Source of the DNA: Eudoraea adriatica DSM 19308
GTDB taxonomy: Bacteria; Bacteroidota; Bacteroidia; Flavobacteriales; Flavobacteriaceae
Reading direction: 5' to 3'
DNA length: 64,000 nt
Assembly: GCF_000382125.1 (NCBI RefSeq)
Contig: NZ_KB907547.1
Coordinates: 310,001 to 374,000 of the forward strand
This document shows positions 52,969-62,021 of this stretch, piece by piece (the stretch's first letter is position 1; every line of letters begins with the position of its first letter). Both the position numbers and the translations under genes were made by a program. The notes under the pieces were generated by a model that had not been told where the DNA came from, searched no databases, and worked only from the letters and a program-made list of their open reading frames with translations.

Positions 52969-54069
52969 TTAAACTGTAAGCTCATTCCAATTAAAAGCTT
53001 CCAAAATCTCCTTATACACTACTTCTCCATGTACAATATTCAGGCCTCTCTGCAAAGAAGAATCTACTTCACAGGCCATTTCCCAGCCCAAATTTGCAAG
53101 TTTAAGGACGTATGGTAATGTAACATTTGTAAGAGCCATGGTAGATGTATGAGGCACCGCTCCGGGCATATTAGCTACGGAATAATGAACCACATCATTG
53201 ATTATATAAATGGGGTCTTCATGTGTAGTTGGTCTTGTTGTCTCTACACACCCGCCTTGATCTACAGCAACATCAACAATTACAGTTCCTTTGCGCATGT
53301 CTCCTAACATATCTCTGGTAATGAGCTTAGGAGCCTTTGAGCCTTTCAACAGAACTCCGCCTATAATTAAGTCATGCGTTTTTATATGCTTTCTTATATT
53401 GAATTCATTAGAAAACTCAGTTACTACATGGCTGGGCATTACATCATTTATATATCGAAGCCTCTTCATATTTACATCCAAAATTGTAACATGTGCACCA
53501 AGGCCGGCTGCCATTTTTGCAGCCTGCGTTCCAACAACCCCGGCCCCAAGTACAAGAACCCGTCCCGGCGCAACCCCGGGAACACCTCCCAATAAAACCC
53601 CCCTTCCTCTGACGGGTTTCTCCAGGTATTTTGCACCTTGTTGTATTGCCATCCTCCCTGCAACTTCGGACATTGGAGTTAATAAAGGCAGTGTTCCATC
53701 TTCATCTTCAACAGTTTCATATGCAATGCACACTGCTTTGCTATCTATCATGGTCCTGGTTAAAGACTCACTGGAAGCGAAATGAAAATATGTAAAAACC
53801 AGCTGTCCTTTTTGGATATAATTGTACTCCTCTTCAATGGGTTCCTTCACTTTGACAATCATTTCAGCCATGGCATAAACCTGCCCAATAGTATCTAATA
53901 TCATTGCACCGGCTTGTTTATAGTCCTCGTCAAAAAATCCGCTTCCTTCACCGGCACCAGACTGAATGTAAACTGTATGATTGTTTTTAACTAGTTCAAA
54001 TACTCCGGCGGGGGTCATTCCAACCCTGCTTTCGTTGTTCTTGATTTCTTTAGGTACCCCTATTATCAT
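52969..54069 (-). CDS. ald: Alanine dehydrogenase
   Basis: A 366-residue NAD-dependent enzyme interconverting L-alanine with pyruvate and ammonia. The N-terminal MIIGVPKEIKNNESRVGMTP and the NAD site GAGVVGTQAAKMAAGLGA are typical; VKVKEPIEEEY and FTYFHFASS hold the substrate-site Lys and His. It is the classical type of target for Lrp-family regulators. The upstream 318-base region carries an unusual inverted repeat. Confidence 0.94.
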   Translation of the reverse strand: MIIGVPKEIKNNESRVGMTPAGVFELVKNNHTVYIQSGAGEGSGFFDEDYKQAGAMILDTIGQVYAMAEMIVKVKEPIEEEYNYIQKGQLVFTYFHFASSESLTRTMIDSKAVCIAYETVEDEDGTLPLLTPMSEVAGRMAIQQGAKYLEKPVRGRGVLLGGVPGVAPGRVLVLGAGVVGTQAAKMAAGLGAHVTILDVNMKRLRYINDVMPSHVVTEFSNEFNIRKHIKTHDLIIGGVLLKGSKAPKLITRDMLGDMRKGTVIVDVAVDQGGCVETTRPTTHEDPIYIINDVVHYSVANMPGAVPHTSTMALTNVTLPYVLKLANLGWEMACEVDSSLQRGLNIVHGEVVYKEILEAFNWNELTV

Positions 54070-54387
54070 TGTGATAGAATTTTATGTTCAGTTCAAAAAT
54101 GTAACAATAATCCTTGAAAATGAAATAAAATCGATAAAATGTAGGGTAAATTCCCTAATTATAACATTTTTTAATGGTTAGCCTCTATTTTAGAGGGGGT
54201 ATATTTTTAAAATATTAGTTTTTTGAACGCTTATTTACTAAAATAGAGGGGGTGTGTTCTAATTTATATCAAAATATGCTGGTGACTATCGTTTTATGCC
54301 AGCGTGTAAAATTCCTTACAATTACTCCTCTTAATCTCGTAATACTTCAAGACGGAAATTTTGGCTATTTTGAATGATGGACAAGAA
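54070..54387. other. 318-base intergenic region upstream of ald
   Basis: No gene was found. It is very AT-rich near ald, with a weak CATTTTTG -7-like box on the minus strand. It contains the inverted repeat and GGGGGT blocks at 54183-54253. Nothing convincing was seen as a leuS terminator. Confidence 0.4.
54183..54253. repeat. Inverted repeat with GGGGGT blocks upstream of ald
   Basis: CTCTATTTTAG (54183-54193) and its exact reverse complement CTAAAATAGAG (54238-54248) are 44 bases apart. In addition TAGAGGGGGT occurs as an exact direct repeat (54191-54200 and 54244-54253). Such symmetry fits a dimeric or octameric regulator, for example an Lrp-type protein. Confidence 0.45.
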
Positions 54388-57222
54388 TTAACCTACGATA
54401 TTTACAATTTTGCCGGGAACCACAATTACTTTTTTAGGGGTACGCCCCTGAAGTTGAGCCTTTGTTTTTTCATGAGCCAGAACGGCTGATTCTATTTCTT
54501 CTTTTCCCATATCCAAAGGAAGCTCAATCGTGAAACGCATTTTACCGTTAAATGAAATCGGATATTCTTTGCTGTTTTCTATAAGATAATCAGCTTCAAA
54601 TTTTGGAAATGGCTCCGTTGAAATAGATTCTTTATGTCCTAGTTTTTCCCAAAGTTCTTCAGCAATATGGGGGGCATATGGCGAAACCAAAATTGCGAGG
54701 GGCTCCAGAATAGATTTATTGCTGCACTTTTGCGCGGAAAGTTCATTTACACAAATCATAAAGGTTGCTACCGAAGTATTGAAAGAAAATTGCTCTATAT
54801 CCTCCTCCACTTTCTTTATTGTTTTATGAAGTGTTTTTAGTGCTTCTTTAGCAGGCAACTCTTCTGAAACATGAAAACTACCCTCTGAACCAGAATGATA
54901 TAGCCTCCATAGTTTTTTCAGAAAAGCATATACCCCTGAGATACCTGCAGTATTCCATGGTTTAGCCTGTTCAAGCGGCCCAAGAAACATTTCATACATG
55001 CGCAGTGCATCTGCACCAAATTCTTCGCATATTTCATCAGGGTTCACCACATTATATTTGGACTTGGACATTTTTTCAACTTCTCGTCCAACAATATACT
55101 TTCCGTTCTCCAAAACAAATTCGGCATCCTTGAACTCAGGTCTCCATTTTTGGAATGCCGCAATATCCAATTCATCAGATGAGCTAACTAAAGAAACATC
55201 GGCATGTAATGGAGTAACTTTAAGTCCATTTATCAATCCTTTGGAAATCAACTTATTCGTACCTTCTTCTCTATAAACAAAGGCGCTGGTTCCAAGGATC
55301 ATCCCCTGATTTATTAATTTTCTGGCATATTCTTCATAAGGAACCAATCCCTTATCAAACATAAATTTCTGCCAAAAACGGGAGTATAACAGATGTCCGG
55401 TGGCATGTTCAACACCCCCTATATAGAGATTTACCTGTTGCCAGTAGTTAATTGCTTCCTGTGAGAAGATTTCCTTATTGTTTTCCGGGTCCATGTACCG
55501 GTTAAAATATTGGGAACTTCCTGCCCATCCGGGCATAGTATTAAGTTCTAAGGGAAAAACAGTCTTGTTATCTATTAAATTATTATCTACAACTTTACAT
55601 TGTTTTATATCCCAGGACCAAACCGAAGCATTCCCTAAAGGGGGTTCTCCAGTATCTGTAGGTAAATATTTTTCAACTTCCGGTAATGTTAAGGGTAGAT
55701 TTTCCTCGCTAATCATTTTTGGGATTCCATCAACATAATAAACCGGAAAAGGTTCTCCCCAATAACGCTGGCGACTAAAAACAGCATCTCTAAGGCGGTA
55801 ATTTACTTTCCCTTGTCCGCTGCCAATTTTTTCTAGTTCGGAAATCACTTTTTTGGTAGCTTCCTTAAAATCCAATCCGTTTAAAAACCCGGAATTAGTA
55901 ATTACAGTTAATTCTTTATTTGCAAAGGCCTCCTCAGAAATATCAATACCTTCAAATATGTTTGGAACAGGAATATTAAAATGTTTTGCAAAATCATAAT
56001 CGCGCTGGTCTCCGGCTGGAACGGACATTACGGCTCCGGTACCATAACCCGCTAAAACATAATCCCCGATCCATATTGGTATTGATTCCCCTGTAAAAGG
56101 GTGTTCGGCATATGCACCTGTAAATGCACCCGTGATACTCTTAACATCTGCCAGCCTATCTCGTTCGGATCTTTTGGAAGTGATTTGAACATAGCTTTCA
56201 ACTTCCTCTTTTTGTTCCTGTGTAGTAATTTTCGACACCAACTCGTGTTCCGGAGCGAGAGTCATGAAACTTACACCAAAAATCGTATCCGGACGTGTTG
56301 TGAAAACCTCAATAGGATAGGAACTTTGGTTGTCTACGGAAGGCATAGTATTGAATGTAACTGAAGCTCCCACGGACCTACCAATCCAATTTGCCTGGGC
56401 ATCTTTCAAAGACTGAGGCCAATCAACTTTTTGTAAATCATCGATGAGTCGCTGTGCATATGCAGTAATACGCATGCTCCATTGGGTCATTTTTTTCCTT
56501 ACAACCGGATGTCCTCCACGCTCGGAAACACCATTAACTATCTCGTCATTAGCAAGTACTGTTCCCAGAGCAGGACACCAGTTAACCACCGTGTCTGCTA
56601 AATAAGTTAATCTGTACTTCAATAACAGTTCTTCCTGCTTTTTTTCATTCAGTTTATTCCATTCTGCAGCAGTAAATACAGGGGTGTCTTCGTCACAAGC
56701 TGCCTTGATATTCACATTCCCCTCTTTCTTAAAAATCTCTATAAGCTGCTCTATTTCTTCTGCTTTATCCTTGCTTTTGTCATACCAGGAATTAAAAAGC
56801 TGAATAAATATCCATTGCGTCCACTTGTAATATTTCGGGTCAGAGGTGCGGACTTCCCTATTCCAGTCAAAAGAGAATCCCAGTTTATCCAATTGCTCTC
56901 TGTATCTCGCTATATTGGTCTCTGTAGTAACAGATGGGTGCTGTCCGGTCTGTATGGCATATTGTTCTGCAGGCAGACCAAAAGAATCATATCCCATGGG
57001 ATGCAACACATTAAATCCCTTATGTCTTTTATATCGGGCATAAATATCGCTGGCAATATAACCCAAAGGGTGTCCTACATGAAGTCCGGCACCTGATGGG
57101 TAGGGAAACATATCCAATACGTAATACTTCTCCTTCTCAGAACCATCAATTGCTTTGAATGTGCTTTTTTCCGCCCAATATCTTTGCCATTTGGCCTCAA
57201 TCTCCCTAAAATTATAGCTCAT
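54388..57222 (-). CDS. leuS: Leucyl-tRNA synthetase
   Basis: A 944-residue class I aminoacyl-tRNA synthetase. The first signature is HVGH (48-51, in GLHVGHPLGY), and the second is KMSKS (about 717, in EKMSKSKYN). The CP1 editing domain lies between them, with TTRPDTIFGVSFM and YGTGAVMSVPAGDQRD typical of its site. The anticodon-binding domain and C-terminal extension are present. Confidence 0.97.
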   Translation of the reverse strand: MSYNFREIEAKWQRYWAEKSTFKAIDGSEKEKYYVLDMFPYPSGAGLHVGHPLGYIASDIYARYKRHKGFNVLHPMGYDSFGLPAEQYAIQTGQHPSVTTETNIARYREQLDKLGFSFDWNREVRTSDPKYYKWTQWIFIQLFNSWYDKSKDKAEEIEQLIEIFKKEGNVNIKAACDEDTPVFTAAEWNKLNEKKQEELLLKYRLTYLADTVVNWCPALGTVLANDEIVNGVSERGGHPVVRKKMTQWSMRITAYAQRLIDDLQKVDWPQSLKDAQANWIGRSVGASVTFNTMPSVDNQSSYPIEVFTTRPDTIFGVSFMTLAPEHELVSKITTQEQKEEVESYVQITSKRSERDRLADVKSITGAFTGAYAEHPFTGESIPIWIGDYVLAGYGTGAVMSVPAGDQRDYDFAKHFNIPVPNIFEGIDISEEAFANKELTVITNSGFLNGLDFKEATKKVISELEKIGSGQGKVNYRLRDAVFSRQRYWGEPFPVYYVDGIPKMISEENLPLTLPEVEKYLPTDTGEPPLGNASVWSWDIKQCKVVDNNLIDNKTVFPLELNTMPGWAGSSQYFNRYMDPENNKEIFSQEAINYWQQVNLYIGGVEHATGHLLYSRFWQKFMFDKGLVPYEEYARKLINQGMILGTSAFVYREEGTNKLISKGLINGLKVTPLHADVSLVSSSDELDIAAFQKWRPEFKDAEFVLENGKYIVGREVEKMSKSKYNVVNPDEICEEFGADALRMYEMFLGPLEQAKPWNTAGISGVYAFLKKLWRLYHSGSEGSFHVSEELPAKEALKTLHKTIKKVEEDIEQFSFNTSVATFMICVNELSAQKCSNKSILEPLAILVSPYAPHIAEELWEKLGHKESISTEPFPKFEADYLIENSKEYPISFNGKMRFTIELPLDMGKEEIESAVLAHEKTKAQLQGRTPKKVIVVPGKIVNIVG

Positions 57223-57248
57223 AATTTTTGTTTATAACCGATACCGCG

Positions 57249-57256
57249 CAAAAATA
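57249..57256 (-). promoter_or_regulatory. Candidate -7 box (TATTTTTG) of leuS
   Basis: The minus strand reads TATTTTTG, matching TAnnTTTG, 26 bases upstream of leuS. Confidence 0.4.
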
Positions 57257-57302
57257 AGTTTATTCAATTTACTTTCCTATTTTTACGTATTCATATCCCG
57301 CT

Positions 57303-58181
57303 ATGAGCAAATCTTTTGAACTCTATCAAAAACGCAAGTTGATCTCTTCCTACTTTTCGGTGGTTTTGAGTATTGGGCTTGTATTATTTTTATTAGGTGT
57401 TTTAGGCCTATTAGTGCTAAATACCAAAAAGTTGGCGGATCATTTTAAAGAACAAATAAAAATATCCGTTTTCTTAAAAGACAATGCCAAAGAAGTTGAG
57501 GTAGATCAATTACAGAAAAGCCTGGTAATGGCAGATTATACCAAATCTGCAGAATATGTCTCCAAAGAAGAAGCCGCTGAAGTGCACAGTGCCGAAATTG
57601 GTGAAAACTTCCTGGATTTTTTGGGTTATAATCCTCTTAAAAATTCAATTGATGTTACTTTAAAAGCAGATTTTGTATCAACAAATCAAGTAGCGGAAAT
57701 TGCAGAAGAAATAGCCAAAAGGGACTATGTGGAAGAAGTAAGCTATGATAGGCCACTTATTGCTTTGCTTACGGAAAATGTAAAACGAATCAGTTTCTGG
57801 ATATTGGTAGCAAGCGCTGTTTTTACACTAATCGCCGTTTTATTAATTAATAGTTCAATCCGCTTATCTATATATTCTAAAAGGTTTATTATTAAAACTA
57901 TGCAAATGGTGGGTGCTACAAAAAGGTTTATCAGAAGGCCATTTATTTGGACAAACATTAAATTAGGAATGCTGGGTTCCTTATTAGCACTGATAGCCCT
58001 GGGTACTGTACTTTATTATGTAAATATGAATTTCCCGGAATTAAATCTTTTACAGGACATTATGATATTAAGCATCCTTTTCGTTGGCGTTTTTGTTTTA
58101 GGTGTACTTATTTCATTAATTAGCACCTATTTTGCGACACAGCGTTTTCTTAATCTCAGAACAGATGATTTATATTATTAA
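57303..58181 (+). CDS. ftsX: Cell division protein FtsX
   Basis: A 292-residue permease-like protein with a cytoplasmic start, one membrane segment (about 15-40), an extracytoplasmic domain (about 41-165) and three membrane segments after it. RPFIWTNIKLGMLGS is typical of the family. FtsX works with the ATPase FtsE to control peptidoglycan hydrolases at division; ftsE is not adjacent. It heads the operon ftsX-DUF3098-uppP-truB. Confidence 0.92.
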   Translation: MSKSFELYQKRKLISSYFSVVLSIGLVLFLLGVLGLLVLNTKKLADHFKEQIKISVFLKDNAKEVEVDQLQKSLVMADYTKSAEYVSKEEAAEVHSAEIGENFLDFLGYNPLKNSIDVTLKADFVSTNQVAEIAEEIAKRDYVEEVSYDRPLIALLTENVKRISFWILVASAVFTLIAVLLINSSIRLSIYSKRFIIKTMQMVGATKRFIRRPFIWTNIKLGMLGSLLALIALGTVLYYVNMNFPELNLLQDIMILSILFVGVFVLGVLISLISTYFATQRFLNLRTDDLYY

Positions 58182-58190
58182 ATTTGCAGC

Positions 58191-58463
58191 ATGAGTCAAA
58201 AGCAAAAAAACAAACAAACCCAGGTCCCGAAGGCCGAATTTATCTTCCAGAAAAAAAATTATTTCTTTATGTTTATAGGGCTTGCGTGCATAGCTCTTGG
58301 TTTTATTTTAATGAGCGGAGGTGGAAGTGATGACCCTAATGTATTTAATCCGGATATTTACAGCTTCAGAAGAATTCGGTTGGCGCCAACACTGGTCCTT
58401 ATTGGTTTAGGGATAGAGATATATGCCATCCTATTAAATCCTCATAAGTCGAAAAATAACTAA
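58191..58463 (+). CDS. DUF3098 small membrane protein
   Basis: A 90-residue protein with two hydrophobic segments and the family stretch FMFIGLACIALGFILMSGG, then NPDIYSFRRIRLAPTLVLIG. DUF3098 is found in Bacteroidota between ftsX and uppP. Its function is unknown. Confidence 0.88.
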   Translation: MSQKQKNKQTQVPKAEFIFQKKNYFFMFIGLACIALGFILMSGGGSDDPNVFNPDIYSFRRIRLAPTLVLIGLGIEIYAILLNPHKSKNN

Positions 58464-59258
58464 TTGGAAATCATAGACGCAATTATCCTTGGCATAGTAC
58501 AGGGATTAACAGAATTTTTACCCGTTTCTTCCAGTGGCCATCTGGAATTGGGAAAGGCAATTTTAGGTGATAACTCTATTCCTGAAGAAAGTCTTTTGTT
58601 TACCGTTGTATTGCATTTTGCCACAGCCCTGAGTACCATTGTTGTCTTTAGAAAAGATGTTTGGACAATTTTCAGAGGATTATTTCAATTTAGATACAAT
58701 GAAGAAACCCTTTTTTCATTAAAAATAATTGTCTCCATGATTCCTGCGGCTGTTGTTGGCCTTGTCTTTGAAGAAGAGCTGGAAGGCCTTTTTGGCGGTA
58801 ATGTAGCGTTTGTTGGATATATGCTCACCATAACGGCATTACTGCTTTACTTAGCAGATAAGGCCCGGGAAACCGAAAAGAAAGTTACCTTTCTAAATGC
58901 ATTTATTATAGGAATTTCACAGGCTATTGCAATTTTACCGGGTATTTCCAGAAGCGGGGCCACTATTTCCACATCCGTATTATTGGGTGTAGATAAGACC
59001 AGAGCTGCCAGATTCTCATTTTTAATGGTTGTACCCCTTATAATAGGTAAAATGGCCAAAGATATTATTGGGGGAGAACTTCAATTTGAAAGTGAACAGA
59101 CACTTGCCATGGGAGCTGGCTTTGTGGCCGCTTTCATAGCCGGTTTAGCCGCCTGTACCTGGATGATTCAGCTCGTGAAAAAAAGTAAGCTGACTTACTT
59201 TGCCATCTACTGTTTTGTTGTTGGATTCATTGCTATTGGTTTTGGTCTTTGGGGTTAA
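58464..59258 (+). CDS. uppP: Undecaprenyl-diphosphatase
   Basis: A 264-residue membrane phosphatase recycling undecaprenyl pyrophosphate for cell-wall synthesis and giving bacitracin tolerance. The signatures are QGLTEFLPVSSSGHLEL and LPGISRSGATIS. The reading frame begins with TTG directly after the DUF3098 stop, with no ATG near; the protein would start MEIIDAIILG, as in the family. Confidence 0.94.
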   Translation: MEIIDAIILGIVQGLTEFLPVSSSGHLELGKAILGDNSIPEESLLFTVVLHFATALSTIVVFRKDVWTIFRGLFQFRYNEETLFSLKIIVSMIPAAVVGLVFEEELEGLFGGNVAFVGYMLTITALLLYLADKARETEKKVTFLNAFIIGISQAIAILPGISRSGATISTSVLLGVDKTRAARFSFLMVVPLIIGKMAKDIIGGELQFESEQTLAMGAGFVAAFIAGLAACTWMIQLVKKSKLTYFAIYCFVVGFIAIGFGLWG

Positions 59259-59296
59259 GTTCATTATTTATGTATCTTTTCATTTAAATTAATGTC

Positions 59297-59989
59297 TTGA
59301 AAACGGAGCAAGATTTTTTGGAGGGGCAACTTATTCTAATAGATAAACCTTTAAAATGGTCATCTTTTCAGGCCGTTAACGCTATAAAGTGGGCAATTAG
59401 AAAAAGATACCAGTTAAAAAAGATTAAAGTGGGTCATGCCGGGACATTAGACCCTCTTGCCAGCGGACTCTTATTAATTTGTGTCGGGAAATTCACAAAG
59501 CGAATTCATGAATTTCAAGGAATGCCAAAAGTTTATGAGGGTACTATCACATTGGGTAGCTCCACTCCTTCTTATGATTTGGAGACTGAAATAGATACTT
59601 TATATCCAACTGAGCACATCACCGAAGAACTGATTCATAAGGCAAGAACTTCATTTCTAGGCAAGATTGCCCAAAAACCTCCTGTTTTTTCAGCTTTAAA
59701 AAAAGACGGAAAGCGCCTGTATGAATATGCAAGAGAAGGCAAGGAGCTGGAGCTAAAGGCACGGTCCGTTGAAATTTTTGCATTTGAAATATTGCAAATA
59801 AATATGCCGGATATACATTTCAGGATACAATGCAGCAAAGGAACTTATATTCGATCTATCGCCCATGATTTTGGAAAAGCATTGAATTCCGGAGGATACT
59901 TATCATCCCTAAGAAGAACCAAAATAGGTGAATACAACGTAGATAATGCGGTAACACCGGCATATTTTAAGGAAAATATAGATATTTAA
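59297..59989 (+). CDS. truB: tRNA pseudouridine(55) synthase
   Basis: A 230-residue enzyme making pseudouridine-55 in tRNA. The catalytic Asp is in GHAGTLDPLASGLLLI. The start appears to be TTG: the nearest ATG (59292) is in another frame and hits TGA after two codons. The opening LIDKPLKWSSFQAVNAIKW is family-typical. It is the second consecutive gene with a TTG start. Confidence 0.93.
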   Translation: MKTEQDFLEGQLILIDKPLKWSSFQAVNAIKWAIRKRYQLKKIKVGHAGTLDPLASGLLLICVGKFTKRIHEFQGMPKVYEGTITLGSSTPSYDLETEIDTLYPTEHITEELIHKARTSFLGKIAQKPPVFSALKKDGKRLYEYAREGKELELKARSVEIFAFEILQINMPDIHFRIQCSKGTYIRSIAHDFGKALNSGGYLSSLRRTKIGEYNVDNAVTPAYFKENIDI

Positions 59990-60046
59990 CCTCTTTAAAA
60001 TAAGCTAATGAGTGAAATATATTTTTAAAAAGGTGGTTATACAAAT

Positions 60047-60772
60047 ATGGACCTGAATAGAAGTCAGCTTTCTCTTATAATTACTTTCTTCTCCCTTTCT
60101 ATCGTGATTTTATTACTTTTTAATATTCACCTTGGATCAGAGGAGCAGGAAGAGTATACAATAGAATTAAGCCTGGCCGACGAGGAGCTTGAAAAAATAA
60201 TTGAAGAGTTGGAGAGGCAGGAAGAACTGGCAAATGCAGATCCCATAAAAAGTCATATGGCTTTTAACGAAACAGCCAAATCCAGTTTTGAAGAACCTGA
60301 ACCACTTAAAACACTTGAAGAACTATTAGAAGAAAAAGAAGCCTCCATGAATGAGGATGAATTCCAGGAATATTTGAATTCAGATTCAGGGTATGCCGCG
60401 AGCCTTAAAGACCTCGTTAAAAAAAGAGAGGAAAAAAAACAACAATTAGAGGAAGCTGAAGCTAAGAAAAAAGAATTCACGAATAAGCTTGAAAAAAGGA
60501 AAACCTCTATTTCTTTTTCCTTAATCGATCGCACTAATTATTTGCTCCCCCCACCTATCTATACATGCATAGAAGGAGGGAAAGTGGTTGTTAACATTGA
60601 AGTAGACGCCTCGGGTAATGTTGTTGACGCCAGTTATAACGAAAAAAGTTCAAATACTTCTAATGGTTGCCTTGTTGAAAATGCTATTTCCTATGCGCTA
60701 AAAGCTAAATTCAGTTCCGCAACAAGAGATAGCCAGAAGGGAACAATTACCTACCTATTCCAAAGTAAGTAA
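60047..60772 (+). CDS. TonB-like protein with acidic coiled-coil linker
   Basis: A 241-residue membrane-anchored protein. A single membrane segment (about 9-26) is followed by a long, highly charged, probably coiled-coil linker (about 35-150) instead of the usual proline-rich region. The C-terminal part (about 160-241) looks like a TonB C-terminal domain: CIEGGKVVVNIEVDASGNVV and a final strand. It may span the periplasm as a helical rod rather than a polyproline arm, or serve another envelope role. Confidence 0.7.
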   Translation: MDLNRSQLSLIITFFSLSIVILLLFNIHLGSEEQEEYTIELSLADEELEKIIEELERQEELANADPIKSHMAFNETAKSSFEEPEPLKTLEELLEEKEASMNEDEFQEYLNSDSGYAASLKDLVKKREEKKQQLEEAEAKKKEFTNKLEKRKTSISFSLIDRTNYLLPPPIYTCIEGGKVVVNIEVDASGNVVDASYNEKSSNTSNGCLVENAISYALKAKFSSATRDSQKGTITYLFQSK

Positions 60773-60800
60773 ACCCTATAGGCCATCCAATACAATTTAG

Positions 60801-61117
60801 TTACCCTTCGTGCTTATCATACCAATGTTGTAAATCCTGCGTAAACCGGGGTGTGAGTTCCACAGGTTCTTTTCATAATCCCCAACCATTTCAGTTGCCC
60901 TGTCAGGTCTTGGACCTCAGGAATTAATAACCTTCCTAACTTCGTTTATCCAACATTATTAGCATGGGAACAGGCATGGCACCATTGGTTAGAAACAGAT
61001 TAATAAGCTCCGGGGTTTCATCTCTCAATGCAACTTTGAAAATAATTTCAGCAGATGCTTTATAACCTTATTCATTACAGGAATTAAGGGAGCAGCATTA
61101 CTACCCCAACTTTCGGC
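60801..61117 (-). pseudogene. Decayed thioredoxin-family protein gene
   Basis: Reading the minus strand in different frames recovers ordered pieces of one protein: AESWGSNAAPLIPVMNKV (about 61064-61117), VALRDETPELINLFLTNG followed by PVPMLIMLD (about 60947-61034), GPRPDRATEMVGDYEK (about 60870-60916) and EPVELTPRFTQ plus DLQHWYDKHEG, ending TAA at 60801. The pieces line up, in order, with a thioredoxin-like family (Thioredoxin_9-type) that has WGPRP in the middle and WY-x-KD near the end. At least three frame changes and a stop separate them. The 5' part is missing and abuts the yitT stop, so the gene is not functional. Confidence 0.75.
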
Positions 61118-61998
61118 TAAATTGCCCGTTTCTTGATCATTCCACCCCTTGTATCATTTATACTATTCATAACCACAAATGCATCAGGGTCTATCTTTAA
61201 TATTTCGTTGTTTAATTTGTTGATTTCTAATCTTGTAATTACCGTATAGATGACTTCATAGTTATTGTGCATTCCATTTTTTTGATAACCACCACGGGCG
61301 TTGTAAATTGTCAGCCCTCTTCCAAGTTTATTAGTAATCATCATCCGAATTCTTTCACTTGCCTCAGATATAATAGTTACTCCTGTATATTCCTCTATCC
61401 CATCCACAACAAAATCAAGAGTTTTGGAAGCGGCCAGATAAGTAAGCATAGAATATAATGCTGATTCTATTGATAGCATATAAGCCGCGGCGAGAAAAAT
61501 GATTAGATTAATGGCAATCATAACATCTCCGATTTTAGTTCCCAGTCTTTTGCTCAAATAAAGAGCAAGTACTTCCGTTCCGTCCAGAACGCCTCCTCCT
61601 CTAATTGAAAGACCAATACCAGCTCCTAAAAAAAATCCGCCAAAAACGGAAACTAAAAGTTTGTCTTTTGTTATCTCCGGAAACTCTATCAATGCAAGCG
61701 TTAAGGAAAGGCCGAGGATGGCAATGGTAGTTTTAATCGCAAAATTTTTTCCTATAACTTTAAATCCCAATAATAGAAAAGGTAAATTCACAAGAATAAT
61801 CAAGGAATACAAAGGGAGTATTGTAGTTTCTGTTATTAAAAGTGATATCCCTGTTACGCCCCCATCTATGAATTTATTTGGGAGTAAAAAACTTTCTAAC
61901 CCAAATGCAGCAGATAAAATGCCTGTGGAGATAAAAAAAGTATCCTGAATGATCAATTTAGGTAAAGTTGGCATAAGCTTGGTATGAGGCATTTTCAA
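61117..61998 (-). CDS. YitT-family membrane protein (DUF161/DUF2179)
   Basis: A 293-residue protein with about five to six hydrophobic segments, then a C-terminal cytoplasmic DUF2179 domain (about 210-293: GRGLTIYNARGGYQKNG and INKLNNEILKIDPDAFVVMNSI). The GLESFLLPNKFIDGGVTGISLL segment is family-typical. Function unknown. The stop codon touches the pseudogene downstream. A second ATG two codons in is an alternative start. Confidence 0.88.
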   Translation of the reverse strand: MKMPHTKLMPTLPKLIIQDTFFISTGILSAAFGLESFLLPNKFIDGGVTGISLLITETTILPLYSLIILVNLPFLLLGFKVIGKNFAIKTTIAILGLSLTLALIEFPEITKDKLLVSVFGGFFLGAGIGLSIRGGGVLDGTEVLALYLSKRLGTKIGDVMIAINLIIFLAAAYMLSIESALYSMLTYLAASKTLDFVVDGIEEYTGVTIISEASERIRMMITNKLGRGLTIYNARGGYQKNGMHNNYEVIYTVITRLEINKLNNEILKIDPDAFVVMNSINDTRGGMIKKRAI

Positions 61999-62021
61999 AC
62001 TGGTTTTTAAAATTTTGGTTT

